Below, in pieces: positions 44,176 through 55,350 of a stretch of 64,000 bases of DNA (within the stretch, counting starts at the first letter, position 1; each line of letters begins with the position of its first letter). The DNA lies in NCBI GenBank assembly GCA_038501785.1, contig JBAMJR010000032.1:1879001-1943000 (forward strand). Direction: 5' to 3'. Source of the DNA: Myoxocephalus aenaeus. Lineage: Eukaryota > Chordata > Actinopteri > Perciformes > Cottidae. The notes under the pieces are model-generated. The model saw only the letters and a program-made list of their open reading frames with translations. It was not told the origin of the DNA and ran no database searches. The position numbers and the translations under genes were made by a program.

Positions 44176-44841
44176 ATGAAATTGCATTAAGCGGCGCTGA
44201 AGACAAGGACAGTGGGAGCGAATCCGATGACGGTCGCATAGCAGGCATAGCATCAGAGTGTGGAACTAGCGAGCCTGTAGATGCTGCATCCGACTCTACA
44301 ATCACCAAGCAGATCTATGACTTTGAAGATTCAGGTAGGTTCCCTCACTTTATAGTTATCGCTGTTGACCAAATGTACTTTAAATTCAATTTGAAAATAA
44401 AGTATTGCGAAATTGTGTGTTTAGAAAGAACAGTGCCATCACTGTCGTCCACAGTAAATGAGACCGCCCCTCTCTCTGAAGGTAAGCCAAGTTTGATGGT
44501 AGAGCACCTTAAAGTACTTAAATTAGACACAAAAATAAGATTTTTGCCAATACATTTTGTTTTCCGTTTGTGTGATCGTTTTTGTCTATTTTGTATATCT
44601 TCCAGGAAAAGATGCTGGGTCCAGAAGAGGGACAAAGAAAGCGTGGTCCAAAGCTGAGGTTGCAGCGGTAATGCGGCACTTCAAATGCCACATTCGCAAA
44701 GGTCACCTGGCCACCAAGAACGAATGCAGTCACTGCAAGTTGGTGGAAGGACCAGTCTTGGAACAAAGAACTGTGCAAAATGTCAGAGACTTCGTCCGGA
44801 ATCGGGGAACAGCTGAAAAAAGACAGTCACAGAAGCTGTAA
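44176..44841 (+). CDS. Acidic and Myb-like C-terminal exons
   Basis: Exons 44176-44334, 44425-44481 and 44606-44841 join in phase 1 throughout. The first two are acidic (SGAEDKDSGSESDDG; a Ser/Thr-rich piece). The last encodes KKAWSKAEVAAVMRHFKCHI...VRDFVRNRGTAEKRQ, a Myb/SANT-like helix set seen at the C-terminus of fish recombinase proteins of this kind, and ends at TAA 44841. Intact here. Confidence 0.65.
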
Positions 44842-44892
44842 ACAAGGATGTCTTTATGTCTCTCTTTCTCGCCCTGTCGTTCTCTTCGGTTG

Positions 44893-45538
44893 TGGCAACC
44901 CCATCTCCTGCAAATTACGTTCCCCCAGAACTAATATGCATTCTCAATTACGTTTGAGTGTGACGTATTTTTTAATTAAAAATTTTTTTAATCGCTTGCC
45001 TACAATGTAACTTTTTTTTTTTTTTTACTCTAATCTTTGTGTTTGACGTATTACAAATACGTGAGGCTGTTACCAGCCTCACGGCGGCCTGAAGAATGCT
45101 TTCCCCCGGTGCGCTGGGAGTCTTCAGACCGGATCCCGGTGCGACGCAACGAAGGCCGCTACCGGCCTCACGGCGGCCTGAAGACCTCCTGCCCCCGGTG
45201 CGCTGGGAGTCTTCAGACCGGACCCCGGTGCGACAGGGGCCGTTACCGGCCTCACGGCGGCGGGCAAGTGGTCTCCAGACCGGCCGTGACACCGCCCCTT
45301 TTCTTTTCCTCCACAGAGTTTAGAAATAAAAATGTGCTTAAATTCAGCAGGAAAGCAAGAAAACGACACAAACACACGATTATAAAAGGTATTTGTAATA
45401 CGTCAAACACAAAGACTAGAGTAAAAAAAAAAAAACGTATTTGGAATACGGCAAAATACGTCACACTCAAACGTAATTGAGAATGCGTATTAGTTCTGGG
45501 GGAATGTAATTTGCAGGAGACAGGGTTGGTTGTAGAAG
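44893..45538. mobile_element. MITE with long inverted ends and GC-rich core
   Basis: About 75 bp at the left (CTCCTGCAAATTACGTTCCC...) recur inverted at the right (...GTAATTTGCAGGAG). A second inverted pair lies inside (GTTTGACGTATTACAAATAC and complement). The core 45071-45265 is a tandem repeat of about 84-89 bp with CCTCACGGCGG and CGCTGGGAGTCTTCAGACCGG. It lies right after the composite locus stop codon and may form part of its 3' UTR. Confidence 0.7.
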
Positions 45539-45569
45539 AGAGGAATGTTGTATCCTCCAAATATTCCAC

Positions 45570-46900
45570 CATTCATCCTCTAATATTCACAGCAAGTTCC
45601 TGTTCCCATTTCAGTTTTACATAAAATGTTGTATTTCCTAATTTTTCCATCAGATTTTGATATAAGGTTGATATGTTTCTATATTTCTTTGAGTTGTAAG
45701 CTCCTTTTATGGTTCTAATTATCCCATTTTTGTTCCCACCTGTTCAAGTAAATCGTTTGCTATATTTTTGGCTCCAATAAGGCTTTGAATTTCCCTTCCT
45801 TCTACATATCGTTCTAGGTTTTTCCATTTTGCTTCATAATTGTTGGTAGACCAATACTGGTCTAATATGAGCTTCATAGAAATATGCCCTACGGTTTGGT
45901 AGTGACACTTTATTTTTCCCAATCTGTAATGTTTTATATTTGACGCTTGGCCTTTGGCCATTCCATATAAACCTTGAAATAATTGTTTCTGAATTGTTTC
46001 TCAGGGATCTCGATTGGTAGTGATTGAAAGAAATGGAGTCTTGGAAGTATGCTAATTTTTATAGTATCTCTGTGAACCCATCGCTCCATATCACTCCTAA
46101 TGTCCTAATCTACTAATATAGTTGCCGTTATATAGATCCTCATACTTTTTGTTATCGTAACCTCGAGGTATGTCTTTTTTTTTTAAGAACTCTAATTAAA
46201 ATTAAGAGTGTGTTGTATAATTTCGGATCGTTTGTAATTTAGTGTTAAAATCTCTGTTTTTAACGAATTAAATTTATATCCAGAGTAAAAGCCGGACGTC
46301 TCAAGTTGGTTGAGTTGATATGGGCAGGCATTTGTCAGGTTCCTCTAAGTAACGGATCATGTCATCTGCAAAAAGCCCAATGATGTGTTCTTCTTTTCCA
46401 ACCTTTATCCCTTTTTAAGATTTTTATTCTGCCTAATTGCTTGTGCCAGAGGCTCTATAAAAATTGCAAATGGAGTCGGTGAAAGACAATATCCCTGCCT
46501 AGTGAACCGTTCTAGTGATATAATATCAGTCAGACTGCCATTTATTTTTATCTTTGCCTTTGGATTTTGTTAGTGGTTTAACACATTGAATAGCTTTTTC
46601 ATTTAGTCCAAATTTCTCAAGTACAGAAAAGTCCAGTTTACACTGTCGAATGCCTTTTCTGCATCAAGACTTATTAAGGCTGCATTGATATTTTTATGGT
46701 TAATATGTTCAATTATATGTAGGGTTCTCCTTATGTTATCTTGGGTTTGACGCCCCTTGATGATGCCTGTCTGTCTGGTCGTCATCTATATTATCATTCA
46801 TAAAGTGCTCATATCTTTTTGCAATAATCAAGCTATATCATTTATAGTCTATATTAAGTAGTGATATAGGTCTGTAACCAGAGCAGGTTTTGGTTGTTTG
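45570..46900 (-). pseudogene. L1/Tx1-like LINE ORF2 fragment
   Basis: Minus strand 46785-46603 reads QTGIIKGRQTQDNIRRTLHI and ALISLDAEKAFDSVNW, the RT start of L1-clade LINEs (Swimmer-like in fish). Further pieces follow (LSPT, FIEPLAQAIR, at about 46500-46430) and 45961-45719 near the C-terminus. Stops and frameshifts throughout. Poorly aligned ends. Confidence 0.7.
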
Positions 46901-48060
46901 TATGTTAAACAATAATTGTTTACAAAACAATGAAAGCCAGAGATTGAAGCCAGGTTGTTCAGGCACTCGCTGATTCTCTCTAGGTAGATGGATCGATCAA
47001 TAGATCTATCTATACACGTACTGTCTCACTCTGGAGGGGGCCAAATAGCATGCCTCCAATTTGGTCATCCATTAAGATTAATTTTGATATTAAATTGATG
47101 GCTCCAGTAATGCTGTGTCCTGTCAGGTTAGTGTGTATTTATGTTAATGAGGGGGGCGGGATCATTGTCCCCACAGTGTTTTTTGGTTCTTATAAACCAC
47201 ACTTGTCAAAATAGAAATGTCTGCCTATACCACAATATAATTAGGTTGCTGTGTATGAAGTTGTGTAGGTTGTATCTGAAATCTAAAGTGAGCTGAATTT
47301 TTTTTCAGATTTTTTGAAGTGTTTTAATCCAACTGCCAAAGCTGTGGGACCTCAGGAAAGTGTAGTCCATCCAAACCACAACCGGGCCTGTATGGCGAAA
47401 AAGTCCACCTATTACATTTCAATCAGGAGAGACAGTGGGTGATTAGTAGTTAATGTTTATTATGCCGATAATGAGTCCCTGGTTACACAGAATTTATTTG
47501 GCGCATGAACTCCGCGAGGAGATTGAGATCGCACTGTGTTTGCCCTGAGCGGCAGCAATCTGTAGATCCCCCCCGGGGAGTCCAGACACTGGTGGTGGTG
47601 GCTGAGGTTCTGCTGGAGTTGCTGGAGATACCGATGGGGTGCTGAATCTGAGAAGGTGGATGGTGCTGGGGAGGCGGCGGGTCGCATGAGACGGCAGCAG
47701 GACGCTAGAGGCGGAGAAGGAGAACATTTAAAGGAGATAGCAGTGAGCTGATAGGATAGCGAGGAGGGCGTGACTCTGCGCTAATGGCTGGGCGCACCCG
47801 GCTGCTGAACAGCTGGTAGAGTCTGACACTTCTGACACTCCTGACAGGGACATCCGGTATGACGTGCATGCTGCTGGTGAGGGACGGTATGAGTGAGGGC
47901 CCGCCTGGTGTGAGGGGGTTGTCTTCCTGTCTGAACTTACGCTATAGCTTCATATCCACCTGTATGTGTGTGTGTGTGCGCTTCCTGAGCACAGTTTAGA
48001 CAATTTCAGAACCAGACCACTGAATGCATATATTTATTTGTATTCCACATTTGTGTTTAC
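46900..48060. other. No gene identified
   Basis: A minus-strand frame at 47727-47460 is Pro/Ser-rich with no recognised domain. A short (TG)n lies at 47964. The TSD-like ATAGATCTATCTAT near 46998 is simple sequence. Confidence 0.35.
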
Positions 48061-48062
48061 AG

Positions 48063-49811
48063 TGATGATGATGAGGATTACAGGCCACCCCAGGCCAGTG
48101 TCCCAGGACCTTCAAGTGCCCCACTGCCAAATCGCAAAAAAGCAGGTCGACATACGTCTCCACAACTTTTGCAGCCTGAGCAAGCAGCACCTCCCCCGAC
48201 CACTCAGCAGAAGAGGAAAAGCTCCTCTCTGGAAACTCCCGCTAGCAAGAAAAAAGGAAAGAGTTGTTTGGCCTCTACAGAGAGGGAGGATGACAACGAC
48301 CGGTGGCATAACTATGATGAGTGCATAAAACCTGCCACACTCAAGTTCCTGCTGGCCAGGACCCCAAATGCATCTCCACCACAACGTGGTCTACTCTCAG
48401 CCTTTTCCAGCTATTTTTCTCAGCTTCTGTTAGAAAAATTATTGATAACACGAATGCCAATAGGAAGCAAGCTGGCAAGAAGTACAAGTGGGAGCCGCTA
48501 ACGATGAAGAGTTTTTACTCTTTTGTAGCCGTCATAATTTACACTGGCCTTGTGTGTATATCTGAGAGGAGTGACTATTGGAAGAAAGCATGGCCATACA
48601 ACTACCAGTTCCCAAGTGGCAGCATGACACGGGACCGGTTTGAGTCCATTTGGTGGTCGCTTCACCTCAGCGACCCAAAGGAGGACGACGAGAACGAGAA
48701 GCAGAGGAACACGGCTGACTACGACCCGCTGTTCAAAATAAAGCCCCTGTACACAGACTTGGTGACCGCTTGCCAGGCCAATTACCAGCCATATCAAAAC
48801 ATTTCAATAGATGAGCGGATGGTTGCAAGCAAAGCCCGCAACCGCATGAAGCAGTACCAGAAGGACAAGCCCACGAAATGGGGCTACAAGCTGTTCGTGC
48901 TGGCGGACTCGTCCAATGGCTACACATGGAATTTCTTTGTGTACAGAGGGAAAACGTGAGTCCCCCGTCCCAGGTAAAGGTCTGAGTTACACGTCAGTAA
49001 TCAACCTTTTATCTTTTCCTCTCCTCGGTAGCGGCTACTTTCTATACACAGACAATTTTTACACCAGCCCTGTTCTCTTTGAGGACCTACTGAAAAAGAA
49101 GATTGGCTGCTGTGGGACCATCCGCAAACATTGCATTGGCTACCCTAAAACCCAGACCAACATCCTGCCCAAAAAGGCTCACAGGGGGGACATGCGGTGG
49201 CTCCGGAGTGGCAACCTCCTGTTCGTAAAATGGACACCAGGGAGGTCAACATGTGCTCTACCATTCACCAAGCCTACTCCGGAATGGTGGTGGAGAGAAA
49301 GCTGAAGCTGTGTGTGGCAGAGCAAGTCCATACCGGTTCCGGACTCAATGTGGACTACAACTGTAATATGGGGGGCGTGGATTTGTCCGATGCCCTGATC
49401 GGATATTACAGTGTCTTACACAAGACCATGAAGTGGTATAAGACCTTTTACCACATCTTGGACATTGCGGTGGTGAACAGCTATTTGTTATACAAAGAGA
49501 TGTTCAAGCTGAGGCAGGACCCCGCCCAGACAAAGCTCCTCACCCACAAGCGGTTCGCGCTGCAGTTGATGACTGAAATTATTGCGTTCGCTGGAAGCAT
49601 GCCAGTCCCACCCCCACCGCCAGCCTCTACCATTTGCCTGCCCGCTTTGATTGAAGGCACAAGCTCGCGGGCCAGGAGGCACTGCAAGAGGTGCCTTGAT
49701 GCTGGCTTTCCCAGGGTGAAAGCCACTTTGTATTGTTTGAAGTGTCAGGTTCCTCTCTGCTTGAACAAAAAGAGAAACTGCTTCCGGTTGTGGCACGAGG
49801 AACGTCAATAG
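48063..49811 (+). pseudogene. piggyBac transposase (PGBD4-like), broken
   Basis: Begins after a TTTACAG acceptor with DDDEDYRPPQAS, a Lys/Ser-rich region, then the catalytic domain: NISIDERMV, FLYTDNFYTSP and NMGGVDLSDALIG carry the three Asp positions. The C-terminal domain has CKRCLDAGF, YCLKCQVPLC and CFRLWHEERQ, then TAG. Three indels (about 48400, 48950, 49230) break the frame. About 560 residues in total, normal for the family. The 3' flank 49812-50600 resembles 56160-57220 behind the second copy, so both belong to one subfamily. Confidence 0.88.
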
Positions 49812-50600
49812 TGTCAGTCCAATAATGAAGGAATTGTGTGCATAGTTTATTGGTTTTACTTGGTTTGGTTTTGTATAACGTAAATAGTTTATTGGTTTCG
49901 ACAGTTTTTTTGTTTTGTATAATGTAAATAGTTTATTGGTTTTGCCTGTTTTTTTTAGTTTGTAGAATATAAAGTTTGTGTTTTTACAGTTTTTTTCAAA
50001 TGTTTACAGTTTGTTCCAAATTAAATGTGTTCCATTTGATTCAACATTCAGTTGATTTGTGTAGTTTTTTTTGAATGGGGAAATATAGAGGTCTGGTTGA
50101 ATTTTCACCCAAAAAAAAAAAAAAAGAAATCAAAAACATTTTTGTAATATACAAGTGAAATATATTGTTTGCTACATGAGAAAATTCAAAATGGCACCCA
50201 TGGTGCCAAATGTGCCCAAATGTCCATTTTGGAGACCTCGCCTAAACTGCCTTTACTAAAAATGCTCTAATTTTGTTCTGCTTCACTTTTTCAAAGTAAA
50301 ACTTTGCAGAGAGACTGGTCACATATTGTGCTACCACTGGAAGATGCCTAAGGCAGGCTGATGCATCATTCCAAGGAGATAATAATCCTGAAAGTGCTTT
50401 CTTTTTTTAGGCGAACCTAAACCTCTAATTTGGGCTGTGTGCCATCTTCATTTACTCTCAAACAGTAACATATATAGTGGTATTAACACATCTGAACAAT
50501 GTCTCACAAGTCTTACTGTTTATTTAAAAAAATATATATTAAAATAGACCTTGTGGTTGCAGAGATACACCCTTTTTAGTTTGGGTATGCAATTAAGTCA
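49812..50600 (+). mobile_element. 3' flank of piggyBac 48063-49811
   Basis: Includes repeated TGTAAATAGTTTATTGGTTTT units and the block TTTTGTTCTGCTTCACTTTTTC, shared with the flank of the copy at 55355-56155. A TTAA at about 50590 may mark the end. Confidence 0.5.
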
Positions 50601-50615
50601 GTTTATAAAAAAATG

Positions 50616-50750
50616 ACTTAGGGCTTAAGTCTACTCTTAAATGAGGTGACCGTGCCTGCCCCCCGGACTGAAAGCTCTAGCCCCGAACCTACTTTTTAGA
50701 CTCTGGGAACCACAAGTAACCCTGCATTCAGTGAGCGCAACACTCTAGTG
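50616..50750 (+). repeat. Fragment of abundant teleost retro-repeat
   Basis: TAAGTCTACTCTTAAATGAGGTGACCGTG continues where the copy at 4757-5550 stops (AAAGTCTTAAGTCTA), so it is a later part of the same family. A 34-bp direct repeat lies just after, at 50777-50845. The stretch 50850-51480 has no gene. Confidence 0.5.
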
Positions 50751-51519
50751 GGATGGATAGATATTGAAGAGAATTTATGATTTATATAGCATTGGCTGAA
50801 TACTCTGTTTAATGATTTATATAGCATTGGCTGAATACTCTGTTTTTAAAGATAATGCTTGCTTAATGATGAAGGATGTGTGTGTGTGTCTCAGGTGTGA
50901 GAAACCGCAGAACTCTTACTCCCCTGTCTGTCAGATAAAGTTTGGGACGTCCAATGAAGATGAGCAGCACACTTGAAAGAGAACCATAATATGAGTCTCA
51001 CACACGGGTCTTGTGTTCATTGTTCCAACTATTAATTAAATTTATCAGTAGGTGCAAACTCATCTATTCACCCTCGTCCTGTATCCGGCCTTGAGGAGAA
51101 AGCAACAGTGTTTCAAGGGTAGTTGTCTGGGAACCTGGGTTGTGTGGTTTTCACTGGGAATATTTGAAAAGCATTGGAATCACAAAAAAGAGAAAGTCAG
51201 ATAGAAAGAGGATAAAAAACCCTTTACTCTCGGAGTTCGGGGCTCACTCATCCTGAGGCGTGCTGACCGTGTGGAGGGCAGACAGACAGGGGGGCGGAGT
51301 CCAAGATCTTGTATTAGGTATGCATTTCATGTATGTGTTGTAATTGCTGAAATAAATAACCTTGATTGTAATATAACCCGTTCTGTCAATTCTTGAACAC
51401 TCGAGGAATATCCCGGCGAGGAGAATTCCACTTCAAAAGATTATATATATAACAATGGCGGCGGAGAAAGCCCACAATTGTAAGTTGAAATTTTCTAAAT
51501 TGGCTGCAATCTGCCGTCA

Positions 51520-52345
51520 CTCCAGGACTTGTTCGCTTCCAGGACTCTGAAGCGGGCTAGGAAGATTGCAGCTGACCCATCTCACCCTGGACACAAACTG
51601 TTTGAGTCCCTTCCCTCTGGCAGGAGGCTGAGGTCCATCAGGACCAAGACCTCACGCCACACCAACAGTTTCTTCCCGTCGGCAGTCGGGCTCATCAACA
51701 GAGCCCGGGTCCCCCACTGACTGACTGTCACCCCCAGGACTATTTTTCTTTCTTTCTTGTGCGTTTATGTCCAGTCTACACTGTAACTTCATTAAAACCC
51801 ACTTCACAAAGACAGGATGTTGAAATGGAGGCAGGGTTTCAGAGCTTTTTTGGCGATCTCAGTATACTCTGCCTTGATTTTAATCCAGAACGCCGAGTTG
51901 AAACGGACTTTTCATTTTTGGGGTAACGTATCACGGAACCTCTTAACATGTGTCAATATGTTACGTTTGAGGCTACGCACAGACGGATGCATCCGGTCAT
52001 TTTTCAAAATAATTTTTTTTTCTGACTTTTGATTATTTATTTTTTCATAAATTATTTCTCTGCGGCCCAGTACCAAGGGACCCACGGACCGGTACCGGGC
52101 CGGGGACTGCTGACTTAACACTTTAACTTAAACACATGTCACTTTAACATACACTTACATTAACGTTATCCGTTTGTCTGAGCACCTTATCTTATACTTA
52201 ATTTAATACCCATTGCACTGTTGTTGATTGTTGATTGTCTCGTCTAACGCCTCATGTCTAATGTATGCACCTTCCGCCTAGGAAAATTCCTCGTTTGTGT
52301 AAACATTCCTGGCAAATAAACGGTTTCTGATTCTGAATTGTTTCC
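51520..52345 (+). pseudogene. LINE RT C-terminus with interrupted 3' UTR
   Basis: 51529-51720 reads RARKIAADPSHPGHKLFESL and RHTNSFFPSAV, the same C-terminal motif as the LINE ending at 1791. The 3' UTR resumes at about 52115 and ends in TAAACGGTTTCTGATTCTGAAT. The stretch 51790-52114 looks inserted and ends in CCGGTACCGGGCCGGGGACTGCTG, a common hAT-like terminus. Confidence 0.7.
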
Positions 52346-52592
52346 TGCTGTGTCAATCACCTGCCCCTTCCCTGTGTATTTAAACCCTGTTTGTCTTGTG
52401 CCCAGTGTGGGATCGTACTACGTCTTTGACTGTGTTGCCTGTCCGTGTTCCTCCGTGCGTAAGCTAGTTCAACCTTTCTGTTTGTTTATAGTGTTTTTTT
52501 AAGCCTTGTCTTGTTTTTTGGTAGAATAAATTATTATTTTTTAACTGTTGCTGTGGCTCTTGGGTCCACTCTTTGAACCTTCACCTGACAGT
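52345..52592 (+). repeat. Possible solo-LTR-like segment
   Basis: Contains a TATA-like TGTATTTAAACC, a poly(A) signal AATAAA at about 52525 and ends CACCTGACA. The arrangement suggests an LTR, but no start or target duplication was found. Confidence 0.3.
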
Positions 52593-52594
52593 TG

Positions 52595-52950
52595 TTTAAG
52601 CATCAACTCTGGTCGGTTTGTCAAGAATCAGCCTACTTAAAAAGATACGCATGTTGCGAGCGGGACCTCTGAGCCCCGCCAGCACCGGGCGGTCAGCGCT
52701 CTGCTGCCCGCCGAGAGCAGCCTAATCTCGGCAAGACTTTTTAATTATCTGCTGGCTCAGATTTCTCCGTAGCGGTTGAGATATAAATCTGTTTTGAGGA
52801 TCTAACGAGCAATCTTTAGTTTATTATTTGATCACAGTAACGTTACATCAGTTTGACTGAGGGAAAGGTTAAGATGTATAACTTAAGATTTTAACTTAAC
52901 TTTAACATTGAACTACAGTGATATCTTTTTACTTTTGACAGAAGTCTTAA
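52595..52950 (+). repeat. Third copy of the long-arm sequence
   Basis: Matches the reversed right arm (24000-24350), including the piece missing from the left arm. It reads GAGCAATCTTTAGTTTATTA, so it also lacks the Tigger insert. Confidence 0.8.
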
Positions 52951-53028
52951 TCTTGTCTTAATCCATATTATTCAGGCTTGTTATCATTGTGCATTATAAC
53001 TAACATTTAAGCATTCTCTTAATTAAAG

Positions 53029-53815
53029 GGACAACTGAGGAAACCTGTGCCCTCATCGAATGGCGGGCGGGGAACGAGAGCCTTTTCACAGGCAGCAAGA
53101 CTGGATGGGAGTGAGTATTGATTTTGAGTGTTTTTATCATGATGTGTATGGATCGATAAGTGTTGGAGCCTTGTGCAGTCTCCATCTGAAATAATTTGTA
53201 TCTTATTGAAGTGGCAACATGTCACTGTGGTTTGATGTTTGTTTGTTTTTGCCCAGGGACTTTGTTACCACTTCTGGCCTGGCAGTAACTGCCAAACAGG
53301 CCAAAAAGAAGTGGAACAACCTCAAGGACAAATACAAGGTAACCTCTGATTTGTGTTATATGGCGAGAGCCTCACTATGATGACCACACTTATAGAAACC
53401 ACTTGGTTTTAGTTTGCCAGGCCAGTAATGACATGTAACGCAGATAACAGATTCAGTGAGTGTTATTTGGGACTGAATACATTCCCTCAGTTTCACAGTG
53501 TAGTAAGTATTACCCTACTTTCAGGAGCTTAGGGACCCACCCACAGGCAAAGGGGTAGAGGCTGGTAGTGCGACTGCTGCCACCTGGCAGTGGTACACTG
53601 TCATGGATGCTGTACTACAGGGGCAGCACTCCATTAGTCCACCCCTGGTGGTTGCAGCAAACCTGACTGCCACTACAGGTGGCGTAGTCTATGCACCGGT
53701 CTCTGCCCCTTCTGCAGAAGAAGCCAGCTACAGAGGAAGAGACACAGAGGCAGAGAGTCTCTTCTGGAGTTTTTCAAAGAGCAGGCAGAGAGGGAATATG
53801 TTAAAGATACTATAA
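53029..53815 (+). CDS. Myb/SANT-like protein, 5'-truncated
   Basis: Exons 53029-53110, 53257-53338 and 53525-53815 join in phase and end in TAA. The reading TTEETCALIEWRAGNESLF, GWEDFVTTSGL and KQAKKKWNNLKDKYKELR is a trihelix Myb/SANT DNA-binding domain, as in PIF/Harbinger partner proteins and domesticated MSANTD genes. The C-terminus is Pro/Ser-rich, then an acidic-to-basic tail. The first exon lacks a start; the long-arm fragment lies just upstream, so the 5' end may be lost. No stop in the retained exons. Confidence 0.65.
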
Positions 53816-54499
53816 AATGCAGCCAATTTATATCCCCCAGTGAAGTTAACATCGAGTCTGTTGGCGTGAAAATCTCCCTATCTGCTGAAATATCTTGTGT
53901 TTTAATGTCTGTACCGCCCACCCTCTGCCAAAAAAGATTTCTATGACCAACTAAAAGCCCTCCTAAATCACCATGCAGACCATACTGAAGCAATTGTAAT
54001 CGGGGATTTTAATATCAACTGGGATGTGAAGAAAGACAGAAAAATCCTTAAACAAACCATGGATCATTTCAACCTATCCCAGCTGATTGAAAAACCCACC
54101 AGGTTAACTAACCACTCAAACTAGAATTGATTTGCTATTTTCAAACAGACCTGAAAGAATTGTAGCCACTCATAACCTTCTCACAGGTCTCTCGGATCAC
54201 AATGCAATTCTTTTCTCCAGAAAATTAACTAAGTCACGATTCTCCAACTCCTTTTCAAAACCAGTTAATTCCACACCCTGTTATGAATTCATACCAAAAA
54301 ACAGCAACATAACCTAGCGGCAGCCCTACACGAATACAACTGGGCCAAATTACTCGCATGTATGAACCCTGAGTGGTAGTGATCTGTTTAACCGGTCAGT
54401 CAAAGAGATTATGGCCCCTTTCATCAGTAGAGGGAGAAATAAGGTGAAGAAGGATAACTCTACCATGGGTCAATGAGGAATGTAGAGTGCTCATGTCTG

Positions 54500-54567
54500 T
54501 TAGAGACGTACTGTTGAAACAGTCGCTGAAGACCGCTTCAGCGACTGTTTCAACAGTACGTCTCTAA
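54500..54567. repeat. Perfect 32-bp hairpin, 4-nt loop
   Basis: Arms 54500-54531 and 54536-54567 (TTAGAGACGTACTGTTGAAA... and complement), loop ACCG. The left arm keeps the LINE reading (RDVLLKQSLKT), so the right arm is the added copy. Confidence 0.92.
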
Positions 54568-55168
54568 ATTTTAATCTGTTGGTAAAATTTACAACGAGCA
54601 GAAATAAAGTTACTCAGACGTTATGTAAGGCTAAAGCCAACTTTTTCCTGGAAATCATCGCAAATGCACAAGGTAATGGAAAAATTACCTGGCAAAACAT
54701 TAACAAATTGGTTGGCCGGAAATGCAAACAGGACAAGGAACTAGAGCTCTCTATAAATAACTCTAGTGAGGGATCCCATCACTCTGGCTACTAGTCTAAA
54801 CCACTTTTTTTTGGAGCCAGTGGATGAGATAGCCAAGCTCTTCCTCTCCTGAATGCAGTGAGAGCCCGGTCAACTCTATCCAACCTGTCTTTAAGATCAC
54901 TGAAATAACTGACTCAGAGGTAGCCAAGCTCATTAGTGGTATGAGAAGCGCCAAAGCCAAGGATGTCTTTGGCTTTAACGCCAACTTTCTTATAGAACAT
55001 AAGGACTCCTTGGTCCAACCCGTAACTCATCTGGTTAACCTATCCCTCAAACATGCAGTGGTCCCCTCAGCCTGGAAGGTGGCGGTGGTAACCTGAATCT
55101 TCAAGTCTAACCCATTTCAACTTTTCCACCCATGGTTCAAATCATACTTATCCAACAGAAAACAATCT

Positions 55169-55222
55169 GACAGGGAGACCTAGCACCATCTACAGTAGTA
55201 GATGGTGCTAGGTCTCCCTGTC
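55169..55222. repeat. Perfect 25-bp hairpin, 4-nt loop
   Basis: Arms 55169-55193 and 55198-55222 (GACAGGGAGACCTAGCACCA... and complement), loop AGTA. Confidence 0.92.
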
Positions 55223-55350
55223 TTGAATGTCCTGTAGGTGTTCCTCAAGTGTCGGTCCTTGGGCCGCTTTTATTTTCCCTGTCTATTAACACACTACCCA
55301 ACTCCTGTCAGAATATACATACACAGATGTACGCGGATGATGAGTTATAC

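Larger units (their letters stand above)
29858..44841 (+). other. SET domain / Crypton-type recombinase composite locus
   Basis: After the leader intron, exons 30659-30773, 30856-31018, 31124-31316, 31549-31698, 35172-35294 or 36008-36130, 40205-40313, 40778-40845, 40933-43717, 44176-44334, 44425-44481 and 44606-44841 follow one another with matching codon phase. With one linker exon and without the hAT insert they would give about 1,119 residues: SET domain, Lys/Ser-rich linker, Cys/His motif, acidic stretch, tyrosine recombinase, Myb-like tail. The end of exon 31124-31316 is the least certain junction. The present copy is damaged (hAT MITE with stop, two frameshifts), so it may be a relic. 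Whether it is a host gene or a transposon is open. Confidence 0.65.
53820..55350 (+). pseudogene. Non-LTR retrotransposon fragment with hairpins
   Basis: Endonuclease part: IGDFNINWDVKKD at about 54000 and LSDHNAILFS at 54195. RT part: KAKANFF at 54620, AKAKDVFGFN at 54950, and YPNSC...QMYADDE at about 55300. Many stops. Two perfect hairpins (54500-54567, 55169-55222) sit in it, and the 3' end is joined to a piggyBac fragment at about 55350. LINE clade not determined. Confidence 0.7.

Noticed and set aside
47460..47727. Pro/Ser-rich minus-strand frames
   Set aside because: Two overlapping frames, no relatives recognised, no splice context.
51455..51475. Possible retroviral primer site or YY1 site at ACAATGGCGGCG
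   Set aside because: The preceding region shows a poly(A)-like signal, but I could not define an LTR; a short motif alone is not enough.
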